DNA of 64,000 bases from Microglena sp. YARC (taxonomy: Eukaryota; Chlorophyta; Chlorophyceae; Chlamydomonadales; Chlamydomonadaceae): assembly GCA_022414725.1 (NCBI GenBank), contig CM039466.1, positions 13,365,366 through 13,429,365 of the forward strand, read 5' to 3'. Shown here piece after piece: positions 54,401 to 64,000 of the stretch; position 1 is the stretch's first letter; each line of letters starts with the position of its first letter. The translations under genes and the position numbers were made by a program. The notes beneath the pieces were generated by a model. The model was not told where the DNA came from and made no database searches. It saw nothing but the letters and a program-made list of their open reading frames with translations.

Positions 54401-55975
54401 AGGTACCAGTGAATGCGGTGGCGGTGGTGGCGAAGACAGATGGGTGAGTGGGGTGCATGTGCTGAAAGGGTGGAGAGAGAGGTGAAAGTGTGACCTTGTC
54501 TGTGCAAGTCTATGAGTGAGAAAGTGATATAAGTAGGGAACGGCAACATGATATCATGTCATCATACGATATCATATGATGCCGGCAATCTGACTAGGCT
54601 AAAGTTACCATTTATATACTATATCATATGATGCAATTTGCATGGTATCATATGATATCATACTCGCATTTGGTCAAAATCAGGTGATATGCCGTTCCCT
54701 AGGTATAAGATGGCAAGGTAGAGGTGGATGCTGGGACAAAGAACTCTACCGAAGCTGCTGCGAAAGCAGATGGGTGATCTAGGTGCATGTGCTGAAATGG
54801 TGAAGGGGGAGGTGAATGAGTGTCGTGATGTTTTACGAAGTGATATCAAGTGTTATCAACAGGTAGGCAGATGGGTGTGCTAGGTGTATGTGCTGAAATA
54901 GTCAAGGGAGAGGTAATCTTGTTTGTGCCCCCCCATGCCTGACAGGCCCAAGCGATGCAAGGAGGCTCTTGACATGGCACTGCTGAACTGATGAAGACAC
55001 GTTTTTCTAATACCTCCCCCCCCCCCCCCCCCACACACACACCCCACCCCATCCCCCTATGCCTGGCAGGACCAAGTGCTGCAAGGAGGCTATTGACATG
55101 GCACTGATGAACTGATGAAGACACGTTTTACTCACACTGTGCCCCCCCATGCCTGACAGGCCCAAGCGCTGCAAGGAGGCAATTGACAAGGGACTGGACC
55201 TGTTTGAGGCGAAACAGTACCAAGAGGCCATCGGCATGTTCAACCTTGCATTGGAGCTTCCCGGCAATGGCGCCTATAGAGAGGCTACAAGCCCAGGGAG
55301 TTCAGGCGAGGGGGGGTAGCTGTGTGTGTGTGTGTGTGGGGGGGGGGGGGGCTTAGACTGTAAGATGGGAGGTACTTTAAAAAGGACACAAATGCCTGCT
55401 TCTATAGCTTCAGCTACAACCCAGAGAATTCTTTGTTGTGGGCTTTGCTTTGCTCTTAAAACGACCCCAAGGTATGCCCATAAAACGATAATTAAGGGGG
55501 GGGGAAGCTTGTAGGTGGATGCGTGTGGGGAGTGGGAAAATGAGGCACATTGGATCTTCCAAGAAATGGTGCCTACAGAGAGGCTATAAGGTAAGGGGGC
55601 TGAGGTGTGTGCGTGTGTGTGGGTGGGTGTGTGGGTGGGGGGGGGGGGGGCACAGTGTCACACATACCTCTCACCTTTCCCTTGTCTACAACCCCATGTA
55701 CAGCTGCACGCCACAGACATCGATGATCACTATTCTTGCTCTTGTTTGTAACCTCATCCCTATCCTCCCTAATCTCCCTCCCTCCCTATCCCCCCTTACC
55801 TCCCTCTCTATCCTCCTCAACTTCCCTCTCTATCCTCCCTAACCTCCCCAACCCCCTCCCTATCCTCCCTCCCTATCCTCCCTAACCTCCCTAACCTCCC
55901 TCCCTATCCTCCCCAACCCCCCTCCCTATCCTCCTAACCTCATCCCCATCTCTCAATGGCACACCTCTCGCCATA

Positions 55976-56036
<61 letters not shown>

Positions 56037-57856
56037 AACACGTACATCCCCCCACCCCACGTCACTCCCCCCTCTTTGGAATCCCGTGCTCAGCTGCCCC
56101 TCAGACCTTCAGGAGCATATAGCAATATTCTCAGTACTCTTGTTCCTCATCTCATCCCTATCCTCCTTATCCTCCCTGAACTCCTCCCCATCCCTCAATG
56201 GCATAGCTCTCACCTTCTTCCCTGTCTTCAACCCCTGCACAGCTGCCCCTCTGAACCCCTCCCTATCCTCCCTACCCTTCCTTCATATCCTCCCTAACCT
56301 CCCTACCCTTCCTTCATATCCTCCCTAACCTCCCTACCCTTCCTTCATATCCTCCCTGCCCTCCCTCCCTAGCCTTCCTACCCTCCCTACCCCCCTTACC
56401 CCCCCTATCCTCCCTATCCTCCCTAACCTCCCTTGCTCACCTATCCTCTGTCTTGAACCGCATGAACAGCTTCCCATCTGACCTTGAGGAGCATGGAGCA
56501 CTATTCTCTAGGCTCTTGTTTCTAACCCCATCCATATCCTCCTTATCCTCTCTAACCTCCCGTCCCTCTCTCCCTCTCCTACCTCCCTCACCTCTCACTC
56601 TTCCCCTGTTTTGGACCCCATTCACAGCTGCCCATCAGACCTTGAGGAGCATGGAGCACTGTTCAACATGGCGTGCTGCTACGCTCAGATGGGACAAAAG
56701 GGGGCTGCCTTGACATGCATAGATGGCTTGCTGGAGGCTGGATTCACCGACTATACCACTCTTAGAACCGACCCTGACATCGCCCCTGCTCAAGGGCAGG
56801 ACCTGGAAGCGCTGATTGAGAAGTAAGTCCATGTGTGTCTCGCAACATATTACTTGGGTACCGGTGTGCCACAATACGCTGTTTGTCCCGGCCCTGAGAT
56901 GCATGCACCCACTAAGGCTTTCTATTAGAACCGACCCTGACATTGCCCCTGCTCAAGGTCAGGACCTGGAAGCGCTGATTGAAAAGTAAGTAGGAAACGG
57001 CAACATGAGACCATGTCATCATACGATATCCGGCAGTCTGACTAGGCTAAATTTACCATTTATATACAATATCATATGATGCAATTTGTATGATATCATA
57101 TGATATCACACTCGCCTTTGGTCAAAACCATGTGATATGCAGATCCCTACTAGTAAGTCCATATGTGTCTCGCAACATGTTACATGAGTATGTTAAGTGT
57201 ATTGGGAACTTGGGTACATAGGTGAGTTAGTTGGGTAAGTTACTTGGGTACCGGTGTGCCACAAAGCGCTGTTTGCTCTAACCCTGGGATTTTTTTGTTA
57301 TTGCATGCACAGACTTTGACACTACTGGAATGGACCCTGATATCACCCCTGCTGATGTAGGTACTCTGGGTTGGCAGCTGTGCATAGTGCTGTACTACGA
57401 CCCTTTTTCCTTTTCTTGACAAATTTCCCGGCACTTATGTAGGTGCACTGGAGTGTCGACCAAGATGAAGAACTTCTTGCCAATCAGTCAATCCACCATT
57501 AAGCACTACGAGATAATACATGTTGACAGAGAACTTGCAATTTCCGCTGTTACTTTTTCTTTCTTTCTTTTTCACCCAATAATGTCACACTGTGACACTG
57601 GTGTAGGTACTCAGGGTTGGCAGCCATCGTTGCCACCTTTCGTTCCGTTGCCAACACACTCTGCCAATTTTCTGCATAGGACTTTTTTTTTTGCATGCAC
57701 CGACTTTGACGCTATTAGAACGGACCCTGATATTGCCCATGCTGTTGTAGGTACTCTGGGTTGGCAGCCAAGATGAAGAACTTCTTTCCCTTTGGAAAGG
57801 CTGAGAAGAAGCGAGAGGCAGACCCTAACGTGTCCAAGTCATGGACCATGTGGTAG
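51284..57856 (+). CDS. Predicted plastid TPR protein, LPA1/REP27-like (tentative); whole gene
   Basis: Exons 51284-51432, 53295-53456, 55160-55315 (or to 55291), 56628-56822 and 57751-57856, with every intron in phase 2, about 247-255 aa. The N-terminus (MQASMHRFATRRVAAASPAG, then SSSSRRG) looks like a chloroplast transit peptide. Next comes a lysine-rich region, then TPR-like helices (AIDKGLDLFEAKQYQEAIGM, FNLALELPG; ALFNMACCYAQMGQKGAALT; LRTDPDIAP) and a basic tail. NMACCYAQMGQ and LRTDPD recall TPR proteins of the LPA1/REP27 type involved in photosystem II assembly or repair, but those known proteins are longer and have membrane helices that are not seen here. Introns are full of partial exon copies. 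Confidence 0.72.
51840..51905 (+). repeat. (CACCC)n tract in intron 1
   Basis: CACCCCACCCCACC-type repeat within the long first intron of the TPR gene. Confidence 0.85.
52084..52290 (-). mobile_element. tRNA-derived SINE (S6), clearest copy
   Basis: Minus-strand head with A box TGGCTCAATGG and B box GGTTTCGAATCC. The body contains ACCACCATGGTAGCTTTGTC and GCAGCCCGTTCCCTACCGCC. The 3' end is GGCGTTATCATTAC plus a T-run. Probably transcribed by RNA polymerase III when active. Confidence 0.8.
52590..53070 (+). repeat. Tandem TG-rich units of about 130-140 bp
   Basis: Three to four units share CCTTTATATTTGTGTGTGCATG, GTGAGCGCATGCATAGT (split here by variants) and CTTTACCTTC(C/G)ATCATCC. Lies in intron 1 of the TPR gene. 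Cys/Met-rich frames across it are translation of the repeat. Confidence 0.85.
53060..53294 (+). repeat. Acceptor-junction copies before TPR exon 2
   Basis: CATCTGGCTGTAGGCAGAGA (53070) and CATCTGGCAGTAGGAAGAC plus AATGACTGAGCTGAAGCC (53199) precede the working ACATCTGACTGTAG|GAAGAC (53281). Short TTGGTTGGTTGG tracts separate them. Confidence 0.82.
53295..53456 (+). CDS. TPR gene exon 2, lysine-rich
   Basis: KTMTELKPEWEEERLAKKKE then DQEKAPVVKSKKQRQAD and a Val/Ala-rich end. Donor GATGG|GTGAGT, phase 2. Confidence 0.78.
53457..54955 (+). repeat. Donor-junction array after TPR exon 2
   Basis: The exon end plus donor (GTGAAGAG(C/G)AAGAAGCAGA..., GCGAAG(A/G)CAGATGG|GTGAGTGGGGTGCATG) recurs at about 54105-54250 and 54352-54480, with weaker copies near 54745-54800 and 54862-54905. 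Copies also share CTGAAATGGTGGAGG from the intron. Confidence 0.85.
54534..54701 (+). mobile_element. hAT-like MITE, TAGGGA family (M5)
   Basis: 168 bp with TAGGGAACGGCA...CCGTTCCCTA ends and flanking octamers GATATAAG/GGTATAAG (7 of 8). Inserted in the donor-side array of TPR exon 2. Confidence 0.9.
54945..55159 (+). repeat. Acceptor-junction copies before TPR exon 3
   Basis: ATGCCTGACAG|GCCCAAGCG (54940-54960) and ATGCCTGGCAG|GACCAAGTG (55062-55080), each with TGCAAGGAGGCT(C/A)TTGACAT then TGA, precede the working exon. A C-run lies at 55016-55032. Confidence 0.85.
55160..55315 (+). CDS. TPR gene exon 3
   Basis: GPKRCKEAIDKGLDLFEAKQ then YQEAIGMFNLALELPGNGAY, a TPR motif. The natural end would be ACAAG at 55291, but no GT follows there. 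A decayed copy of this exon end at 55550-55592 does have AAG|GTAAGG. A weak GG|GTAGCT at 55316 also keeps phase 2, adding eight residues. The donor is therefore uncertain. Confidence 0.7.
55700..56627 (+). repeat. Acceptor-junction array before TPR exon 4, with CCTCCCTA repeats
   Basis: Copies of the acceptor plus exon start, CAGCTGCCC(A/C)TCAGACCTT(G/C)AGGAGCAT, lie at about 56093, 56238 (short), 56475 and the working 56628, with a vague copy at 55703. Spacers are (CCTCCCTAT)n and a 46-base C-run (55977-56022). Confidence 0.87.
56628..56822 (+). CDS. TPR gene exon 4
   Basis: SCPSDLEEHGALFNMACCYA, QMGQKGAALTCIDGLLEAGF, then TDYTTLRTDPDIAPAQGQDL and EALIEK. A second helical repeat. Donor GAGAA|GTAAGT, phase 2. 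Confidence 0.85.
56823..57750 (+). repeat. Donor- and acceptor-junction copies between TPR exons 4 and 5
   Basis: A copy of the exon 4 end plus GTAAGT lies at 56928-56992. Copies of the exon 5 acceptor (TGTAG|GTACTCTGGGTTGGCAG) lie at 57355, 57438 (which also reads ACCAAGATGAAGAACTTCTT) and 57604. Pieces of LRTDPDIA-coding sequence occur at 57325 and 57712. Confidence 0.8.
56991..57149 (+). mobile_element. hAT-like MITE, TAGGGA family (M5)
   Basis: 159 bp with TAGGAAACGGCA and GATCCCTA ends and flanking octamers AAAGTAAG/CTAGTAAG (6 of 8). The left duplication coincides with the donor copy of exon 4. Confidence 0.82.
57751..57856 (+). CDS. TPR gene exon 5, basic C-terminus
   Basis: Joins phase 2 as K-YSGLAAKMKNFFPFGKAEKK then READPNVSKSWTMW and TAG. 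The acceptor GTTGTAG|GTACTC was chosen because the nearer GGCAG breaks the frame. Confidence 0.82.
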
Positions 57857-59139
57857 TTGGCTGGTGTACGTGCATAGTGCTGGGTTTCCTAGAGTCCCTT
57901 GAGCCTATTTGGCTACCTCTGGACTGTAACACACATGCGCATAAGCATGCACAGTGTTCTCCCTATCTTGATGTTAGGTTGCACCCACGCTGCTTGCTCG
58001 CCGCCTCTAACGACCATGGCCGGGAGCTTGTCTGCCATGGTCATTATGGGGAAGTGGTGAATGTTTGTTTGGTCGAGGGTCAGTATCTCCCTCCAACCTG
58101 AAGTGCGCCCACTCTTTTCTGGGAGGGGCAACGCCATTCAAACTGAATCCTCGGTGTCGCTGGTTTGTGTAGGGAGACCCACCTCCTGGGGTGAAATACC
58201 TTTCACAACTAAAAAAAATGTGCTCACTGTTTTACCCTGTGGCAAATTACACGGTGTTGGGTTACACCGTTACTGCTCTGTCATTGTTTCTGTTTTAAAC
58301 CCCTGTCTGGATATTCAGCCAGAGCTGTTACCCGCCATGGTAGCTTTGCCCAGGTTAAGTAGCAGCCCGTTCCATACCGCCGGATGATGGGGCTCACTTA
58401 ATACCACGTCCTACTAGGCGATATCATTACTCCAACCAGAGGTACAGCAAGATAGTGCATTTGAAAGCTGGCATAACCAGCTTTTCAGCACTACTGAAAT
58501 CCTGGGGCTCAGCCCAGTGGCTGGCTTAATTAGCTGCCTAGAAGCTGCTGCTTAGCTGAAATTCCTCTACATGACTTGATGTGCAATCCAGATGTGGAAG
58601 GCAGTGAGAAGTTGCCATTGTGTATGAAAGATTGTATGAGGAGAATATATTTTGATAATAATGCTTTGATTTAAATCCATATTATTGTGTTACTGCCGAA
58701 GACCGCGAGCAGCCTAGAAGGCTGGGGCCATGTAACCGTGTTGTCCTGCCCCAGCACTTGAACTTGGTTGCACAGCTTCCACCAGCAATTTGTCAGCCCT
58801 TGGGCTGCTGCCTCCGGCTAAGTATCCGGATTGGGAGTCGAGTCTTTGGATTGCCTAAGGCTACCCTGAATTGCAGAATATTACATTGGTTTGTTACATG
58901 ATTTTCAGCCATCTCTGGGCTGCATCGTCTTCCAAGTCCCCCTGTGCAATATCCAAGGAAACCGGGGAGCTTCCTAAGAGGATTAGACAATGTAACAAGG
59001 TCCAAGGTAGCCGAAAGAGGCTTGGCTCGTCTGCAGCGTTGATCAGGACGCTGCGTCCTTCGTCGCAGGCACAACGTCGATGGGTCCGTTGACCAGAAGG
59101 AAGGGTCTGCGCAGGACGCAGGCTTTAAAATGTATTCCG
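57857..59139. other. Intergenic block made of dispersed repeats
   Basis: R3 copy at 57885-57945; inverted R2 long copy at 58000-58205; plus-strand S6 SINE body without its head at about 58305-58440; M1 MITE right part at about 58470-58570 (GGCTGGCTTAATTAGCTGCC...); and R7 at 58795-58990. No gene is seen. Confidence 0.6.
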
Positions 59140-59329
59140 TCTCGGGCAATTTTGAAATTGAAATTGAAATTGTTACATCCGTGAAGAACCGTTACTCACT
59201 GGACGTGAAGTTAAGGACACCATAGCGTAAGCTGGAGCTAGCTATAGTCACCGTAGGACCATCTCAGTAAAAATAATGACCACCGATGCCTGACCGGCAG
59301 GCACCGTAGCCACATCATGCCAGTGCAGC

Positions 59330-60607
59330 TTAATACGGGGGTTTTTCACCCCGGTTGGGAAGCACCGGCACAATACAGCTGGTAAGACAAAACCTGAGAG
59401 GGGGGACGGTCTGTGTGCTAGGGTGTCCTTCCATAAAGCGTCTGCACTGTAAAATACTCTGGAAACTAGTAATGGTGTGAGAGTGGACTGTGTCCGCCAG
59501 TTTGAGGGCACAGGATCTCTGAAGTCCAAGAGTGGTCATAGAAGTCAAAAAAGAGGTAGGAATAGTACCAGTTGTACCAACGGTAATAACTTCATAGTGA
59601 ACAAGGTATCCAGCCGATCGAAGGCCATTCACTAATTCAACATGCTGGGCATGTTTAGTAATAAACTTAGTAGCATGGTTAGTATCAGAGCAGTATCCAA
59701 GCTCAAGAACCCAGAGTTCTTTATCAGACATACAGGTAGGAGAGTCTATGTCAGGTAGGACGGCAAGATCAGGTCTCATCCTCTTCCAATCCGCTACAGT
59801 AATAGTGGAGGGGCGTAGCCAGTCAGGGAGACGTTTGCCCAGGACCCCCCTGGGGAGGTCCTCTTCCTTGCCAGCGTCCATGATCATTCTGCGAGATCCC
59901 AGGGCTCCTGTGCAAATGGCCTTGTGGATGAGTCGCACTGCGGCGTCATGTCTCTTGATGTAGAGACCCTTGAAATTCCGGTGTGTGCAGCCCGCCAGGA
60001 TGTGGCCCGCTCCGTCCTCACAGGTGTGGCAGATGGGGCATAGGGAGTTCGTGGGTGGGTGAGTGCTGGTAATATAAGGAAGTTTCCAGCGGAATGCAAG
60101 TTTACGGTTCCACAGTCTAACCCCGCGGGCTTTAAGGATGTGGATTTTAGTTTTATGCTGGATAAAGGTTGAGGTCCAAAATTTGTTACTTGCTTGAGGA
60201 AGTTGGTGGGGGGTGTTATCAGCCCAGGTGGTTGCATAAATCCCTTTAAGAGGGTGTTGACCAAGGTGGCAGCTAGTGGGTAGGTTAGAGGTGATACCTT
60301 GTGTAAGGTTAGGTGCTAAAATTCTTGGGGGAATATCTCCCATGGGTGTACGAGGAGGTTGAACTGTAGGCCAGTAAACATTGTGGCGGGGGATTTCCCC
60401 AGTGCTATCAGTAAAATTAGTTGAGGTAGGGTGCTCAGCTGCCTTGCGTGCCAGAGTGTCTGCTCTGTCATTTCCAAGGATACCTGTGTGGGAACGGACT
60501 TTACAAAGGGTGGTGTGTGAGCCATGCAGGATGCGTTGAATGAGGTGTTTTTTGAATTGATTGCAGTAATTCAGTATGAATGGAACGGGTTGTTGTGGTG
60601 GGGTCAT
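59330..60607 (-). pseudogene. LINE C-terminal segment: RNase H end, zinc site, nuclease-like domain
   Basis: Begins after a second shift in an A-run. It contains KVRSHTGILGNDRADTLAR (the RNase H end with its last acidic residue), CPICHTCEDGAGHILAGCTH (CCHC), then RMRPDLAVLP...WVLELGYCSD...K, a PD-x(n)-E-x-G arrangement followed by KFITKHAQH, resembling the restriction-like endonuclease of some LINEs. Ends at 59330 with no other domain. Confidence 0.72.
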
Positions 60608-60676
60608 GAATCATTTTTTTTTATAAGTTGAAGAGAGCAGAGGCTGTCTGTATGAAGGGTAAGAGATTTGTCATAA

Positions 60677-62947
60677 TCAATGTTGAGAAGGGCTTGGTGG
60701 ATGGCTACCAGTTTCTGCCCGGTTGTTAGTTTTGGTGGCCCCTATTCCCCCAGGGTTGATGGTGTAGCTTTGTCCTGCAGCCGGGACATATACTGCAGCA
60801 CCTGTTTTGCTAGGGTGACCTGGTTTACCTTTTATTAGGCTACCATCTGTGTAGACCTGGAGGCCAGAGGAGGGGGTAGCAAGGTAAAAACAAGGGTGGG
60901 TGATGGTAAGAGGAGAGGGAGGAGGGTGTTGGTGGAGTGGAGGTTGCCAGGGATTTTTGGCAAGAGATTTAAGTTTCCGAGGGTAGGTGATGACAATGTC
61001 AGTGAAAGTAAGTGTGGGAGGTGGTGTGATAGTAGAGGGCTCCCAGGATGAGGAGAGGCTTTGCATGTAGTATGTCCATTGGTCAATAAAATCTGGGAGT
61101 TTAGGAAAGTAAGTCTCTTGGCTGTGAGGGTTGCATATAAGAATGAGGTGTAATTTTTGAGTGGAGGGTGGGGTGTGAGATTTGCTGCCAAGCCAAATTT
61201 CAGAGGTAGTATAAAATTCAGACTGTGGTCTAGAGTCAATGTAGTGAATCCAGGAGTGATGGAGGAGAGTTTTGTAAGGGGCAGCAAGGTCATCAGGGAG
61301 GAGTATCAGGGTGCAGGTAGGGCTGAGAGTATTTTCAGCATGGTCAGCACTGGCTAGAGCCCACCTTAGAGCTTGGTGTGCTTGTGTGGTGGAGTTGGGA
61401 ATGTCCACCAGTGAGCCCCCAGTCCAGATGGTAAGAAAGGGGTCTTGGTTGGAGCCAAAGAGCTGGTCAGCAGGGCTGGTAGAAGAGAAGCTGGTGAGGC
61501 TTTGGTCGTAGCTAAGAGGATTGGAGGTACGATGGTGAGTAATGCCCAGAGCAGCAGCTGCTTGGTAGAGGAAGGGAGACAGAATGTTAGTGGCAGCAGG
61601 AGCAGCTCTGTACCTGGTGAAGAGGGCAGCTAAGTCAGTGTGGTATGTTCCTCCTTGGGTCAGTTGGTTCCATTTGGTAGGGTGGTGATTTTTAAAGTGG
61701 TCATAGTTTTGTTTAAGAGAGGTGAGCCTGTCGTTGGGAATGTGCCCAAGACAGTGACCTGTGGGGTTATAAAGATATGAAGCGTTGGTATGTGTGTGTG
61801 TGGATTGGTCATCCAAAGTAGTTAGGATGCCTGTTTGTATAATGTAGGCTGAGGGTGGTTGAATGTCCCAGTCTGGGTGCCTGTCGTGTGTGTCAATGTG
61901 CAAAAGTTTGTGAACCAGATTATGATTGTCAGCATTAAATCCTGGGGAGATGGCCCATTGGCCTTGTTGCTGGAGGTTAGTGAGGTGGATGTCCTTCCTG
62001 GGATTGAGGTGTGTGGTTATCGGAGGAGTGGTTTTAAAGGTGTGGGTTAATTGGTCATATGCTGGTTGTCCCACCAGTTCAACAAGGTGAGCCGCATGGT
62101 GAGATTGAGGTTTCCAATGTATGGTGGAGGTAGTGGAGGTAAGAGGTGTGCAGTGGTGGATGCTGTATCCCATGCGTGTGTAGGAGTTGATATGGTCGTT
62201 GTGCATGATGGTTGGGGCCCATTGGACGTGGACAACGGTGGTGGTGGCAAGTTTGTCGTCGCTGTAAGAGCGCTTGCCCCGCCAGCTCGTAATGTGCAGG
62301 GCTCTGTACTGAGATCCGTAAGTAAGGTGAAGCAGGCGCGCCGGTGGTGCAGGTGCGCTGCTGTCGGGGAATGTCATGGCCTCGCGGATCCTGTCAGGGT
62401 GCGAGGTGGAGGTTATTTTATATGCGCGGTAGAATTTGGAGGAGGAGGAGTGTCGGATCCAAGATTTGCACAAGTAGTGGCGTGCTGACCAGGTGGCGTC
62501 ACTGTTGGGGCAGCCCCATGCTTGGTGCGCGTGACTGCCTGCGATCTGCGTGGGCCACGCCCACCATTGGTTTCCTTCCAGGTCCCCAGTGGGGTCCGCC
62601 ACGTAGTCTGCATCAGTAACGGTGGCGTGAGGTTGGTAGCGCTGGGTGAGTGGTGTGGAGGATTCGATAGGAGCAGGAAATTTAACGTTGTCTGTCGTGT
62701 TCTGCGAAATTGCGTAGCCAGGCGCAAGTTGCCTGTGGGAGAGGGGGAGTGGGTCAGAGTGAGTTGGAGGAATGACGGTTGGGAGGGAGGAGAGGTGTGC
62801 GGTGAGGCGGTTCAGGGATCGTTTGTGGTGTTTAGTAATTTTGTGTAAAGTAATAAGAGAGAGGTCTGTAGTACTGATAAGATGAGTTCCCATGGGGGTC
62901 ACCAGGTCGTGGTATGAGTAGATGTCCAGGTCGTTGAAAGGAGTCAT
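60677..62947 (-). pseudogene. LINE middle segment: unknown domain and RNase H start
   Basis: 756 codons. The first 600 residues match nothing I recognise and are rich in His, Thr, Ser and Pro, with WSARHYLCKSWIRHSSSSKF near the N-terminus. The end is an RNase H fold: VYTDGSLIKG (first catalytic Asp), GAAVYVP, and NNRAE (catalytic Glu) just before a frameshift at about 60720. Confidence 0.75.
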
Positions 62948-63017
62948 GAGTGAGACAGGGATTGCCTGTGGTGGAAGAGGGAGAGAGTGTATGTTAAGTT
63001 TGTCAAGAAGTTCTGTG

Positions 63018-63950
63018 TCATTCCAAGAAATGGTTGTCAGATTTTTTAATAATTTCCAGCTGGCGGGCTAGGGACATATATTTAAGTTGCTTGCGGGAGA
63101 GAGAGAGAGGATCTAGAGTGGTCATGGTGGAGGTTGATTTGTCAAGAAGAGCCCTGGTGAGAATTCCCAGGTGACCTTGGTCGTTCATGGACTGGGTGAG
63201 GGCTGTTGCAGTAATCTGAGTATATTCAGTGAGTAGAGAGGGCACCCCTAGTCCTGCCTCTGTTTTGGGGAGGTGGAGTGCTCTTGTCGGAAAGGATCTA
63301 GGAAGGGAGCAGCAGAGTTTAACTGTTTTTAATACTGCTCTGTCAATGACATGAATGTCGGTTAGTGAGAAGGGAGCTACTATCATGGGGTATTTAATAG
63401 CTGCTCTGACACATTGTGAGATTATTCGTAGACATTGGGTGGGGGGTGCCCTATTTTTAGCTTTAGTGAGGATACTCAAGCCTTTGTTGTGGATGGTTTC
63501 AATAGTAGAGTGAAGTTGAGTTTTCCAATTTAAGGTAAGTGAGATGTGAGCCCCCAGGTATTTATAGGCTTGGTCTGGCGGCTGGTAGGTAGCATAGGAA
63601 TTACCTAAAGGAATTTTGTCTAGCCTTTGTTTGAGAGTGTTGTTGTGAGTAGGTTGTGAGGGGTGTGATTTGTGGAGTATGCCACTAACCACACATTTAG
63701 TGGCGTTAAGAGGAATGCCCGACCAGATACTAAAAGTTTGAACTTTACCACATTGGATGCGAAGGTCCTCTGAGCTGCCGGTTAGGACGGCAGTGTCGTC
63801 AGCATACCCCAAGCTGCTAGTGTGGTTTTCATCTCGGTTGTGGAGGGTAGGGATGCTGCTCTGTATCCTCGTCCTCCAGAACGGAGCCATCTGTGTAGGG
63901 GTTCTAGAAAAATAATGAAGAGTAAGGGGGAGAGAGTGTCTCCCTGGATA
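63018..63950 (-). pseudogene. LINE reverse transcriptase C-terminal half
   Basis: QGDTLSPLLF then, after a frameshift, SSLGYADDTAVLTGS with the catalytic Asp pair, and WSGIPLNATKCVVSG, typical of non-LTR RTs. Continues YLGAHISLTLNW and AAIKYPMIVAPFSL. Open from 63890 to 63018, with a shift into the next segment at an A-run. Confidence 0.9.
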
Positions 63951-64000
63951 GTGCCCCTAGTGATGGGGATAGGGGAGCCAGATGTGTTGTTAAGGAGGAT

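Larger units (their letters stand above)
59140..64000 (-). mobile_element. LINE (non-LTR retrotransposon), 3' part, frameshifted
   Basis: Reading on the minus strand from 64000: RT motif RGTIQGDTLSPLLF (about 63910-63950), YADD (63790-63820 region), RT thumb, a 600-residue region of unknown nature, RNase H, a C-x2-C-x6-H-x4-C zinc site and a PD-(D/E)XK-like C-terminus. Frames change near 63880, 62990, 60720 and 60615. The 3' end is probably the (CAATTT)n tract at 59146-59172. RNase H together with a restriction-like nuclease recalls algal Dualen/RandI elements. The 5' part is outside the window. Confidence 0.85.

Noticed and set aside
61157..62848. Plus-strand open frames (Gly/Val-rich) over the LINE
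   Set aside because: Shadow of the minus-strand LINE coding sequence, which carries RNase H motifs.

Overview
The window looks like nuclear DNA of a green alga (Chlorophyta in the broad sense, possibly a prasinophyte-type lineage). The evidence is GT-AG spliced genes with long introns, extensin-like SP(n)/PPSP linkers, a predicted plastid-targeted TPR protein, a Ty1/copia element and a LINE that appears to carry RNase H plus a PD-(D/E)XK-like nuclease, and many short non-autonomous transposons and tRNA-derived SINEs. Base composition is moderate and low-complexity tracts are abundant. The species cannot be read from the sequence alone.

Layout. 1-8.5 kb: a hAT-like foldback MITE split by a 7.26-kb Ty1/copia retrotransposon (LTRs 1174-1497 and 8123-8437, 5-bp target duplication), which itself carries a palindrome-ended foldback element inside gag (3007-3346). 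8.5-10.9 kb: repeats and microsatellites. 10.9-34.2 kb, plus strand: one very large gene for a membrane-anchored papain-family (C1A) cysteine protease with I29 propeptide, proline-rich linkers and six 8-Cys modules. From 14160 to 34164 most exons join in phase with GT-AG borders; only the 5' end is uncertain. 34.2-38.6 kb: decayed copies of the last exon, then non-coding sequence. 38.6-46.9 kb, plus strand: a four-exon gene (about 1,679 aa) with an N-terminal coiled coil and six different tandem-repeat blocks. 47-51.3 kb: repeats. 51.3-57.9 kb, plus strand: a five-exon gene for a small TPR protein with a transit-peptide-like N-terminus. 59.1-64 kb, minus strand: the 3' part of a frameshifted LINE that runs off the window.

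The most striking observation is architectural. Most exon-intron junctions of the protease gene and of the TPR gene are the inner end of a local tandem array made of truncated exon-plus-intron junction copies. Copies of acceptor junctions lie upstream of the working exon and copies of donor junctions lie downstream, so the intact exon is the innermost copy. The terminal exons of genes 1 and 2 show the same outward duplication past the stop codon. The exon chains remain open and in phase, so the arrays sit in introns or flanks and most copies carry stops. I know of no named phenomenon that matches this.

MITE families with matching 8-bp target duplications, a tRNA-like SINE family and several uncharacterised dispersed repeats recur throughout. 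All exon borders were deduced by eye from splice sites, phase and protein-family motifs, without transcript data.
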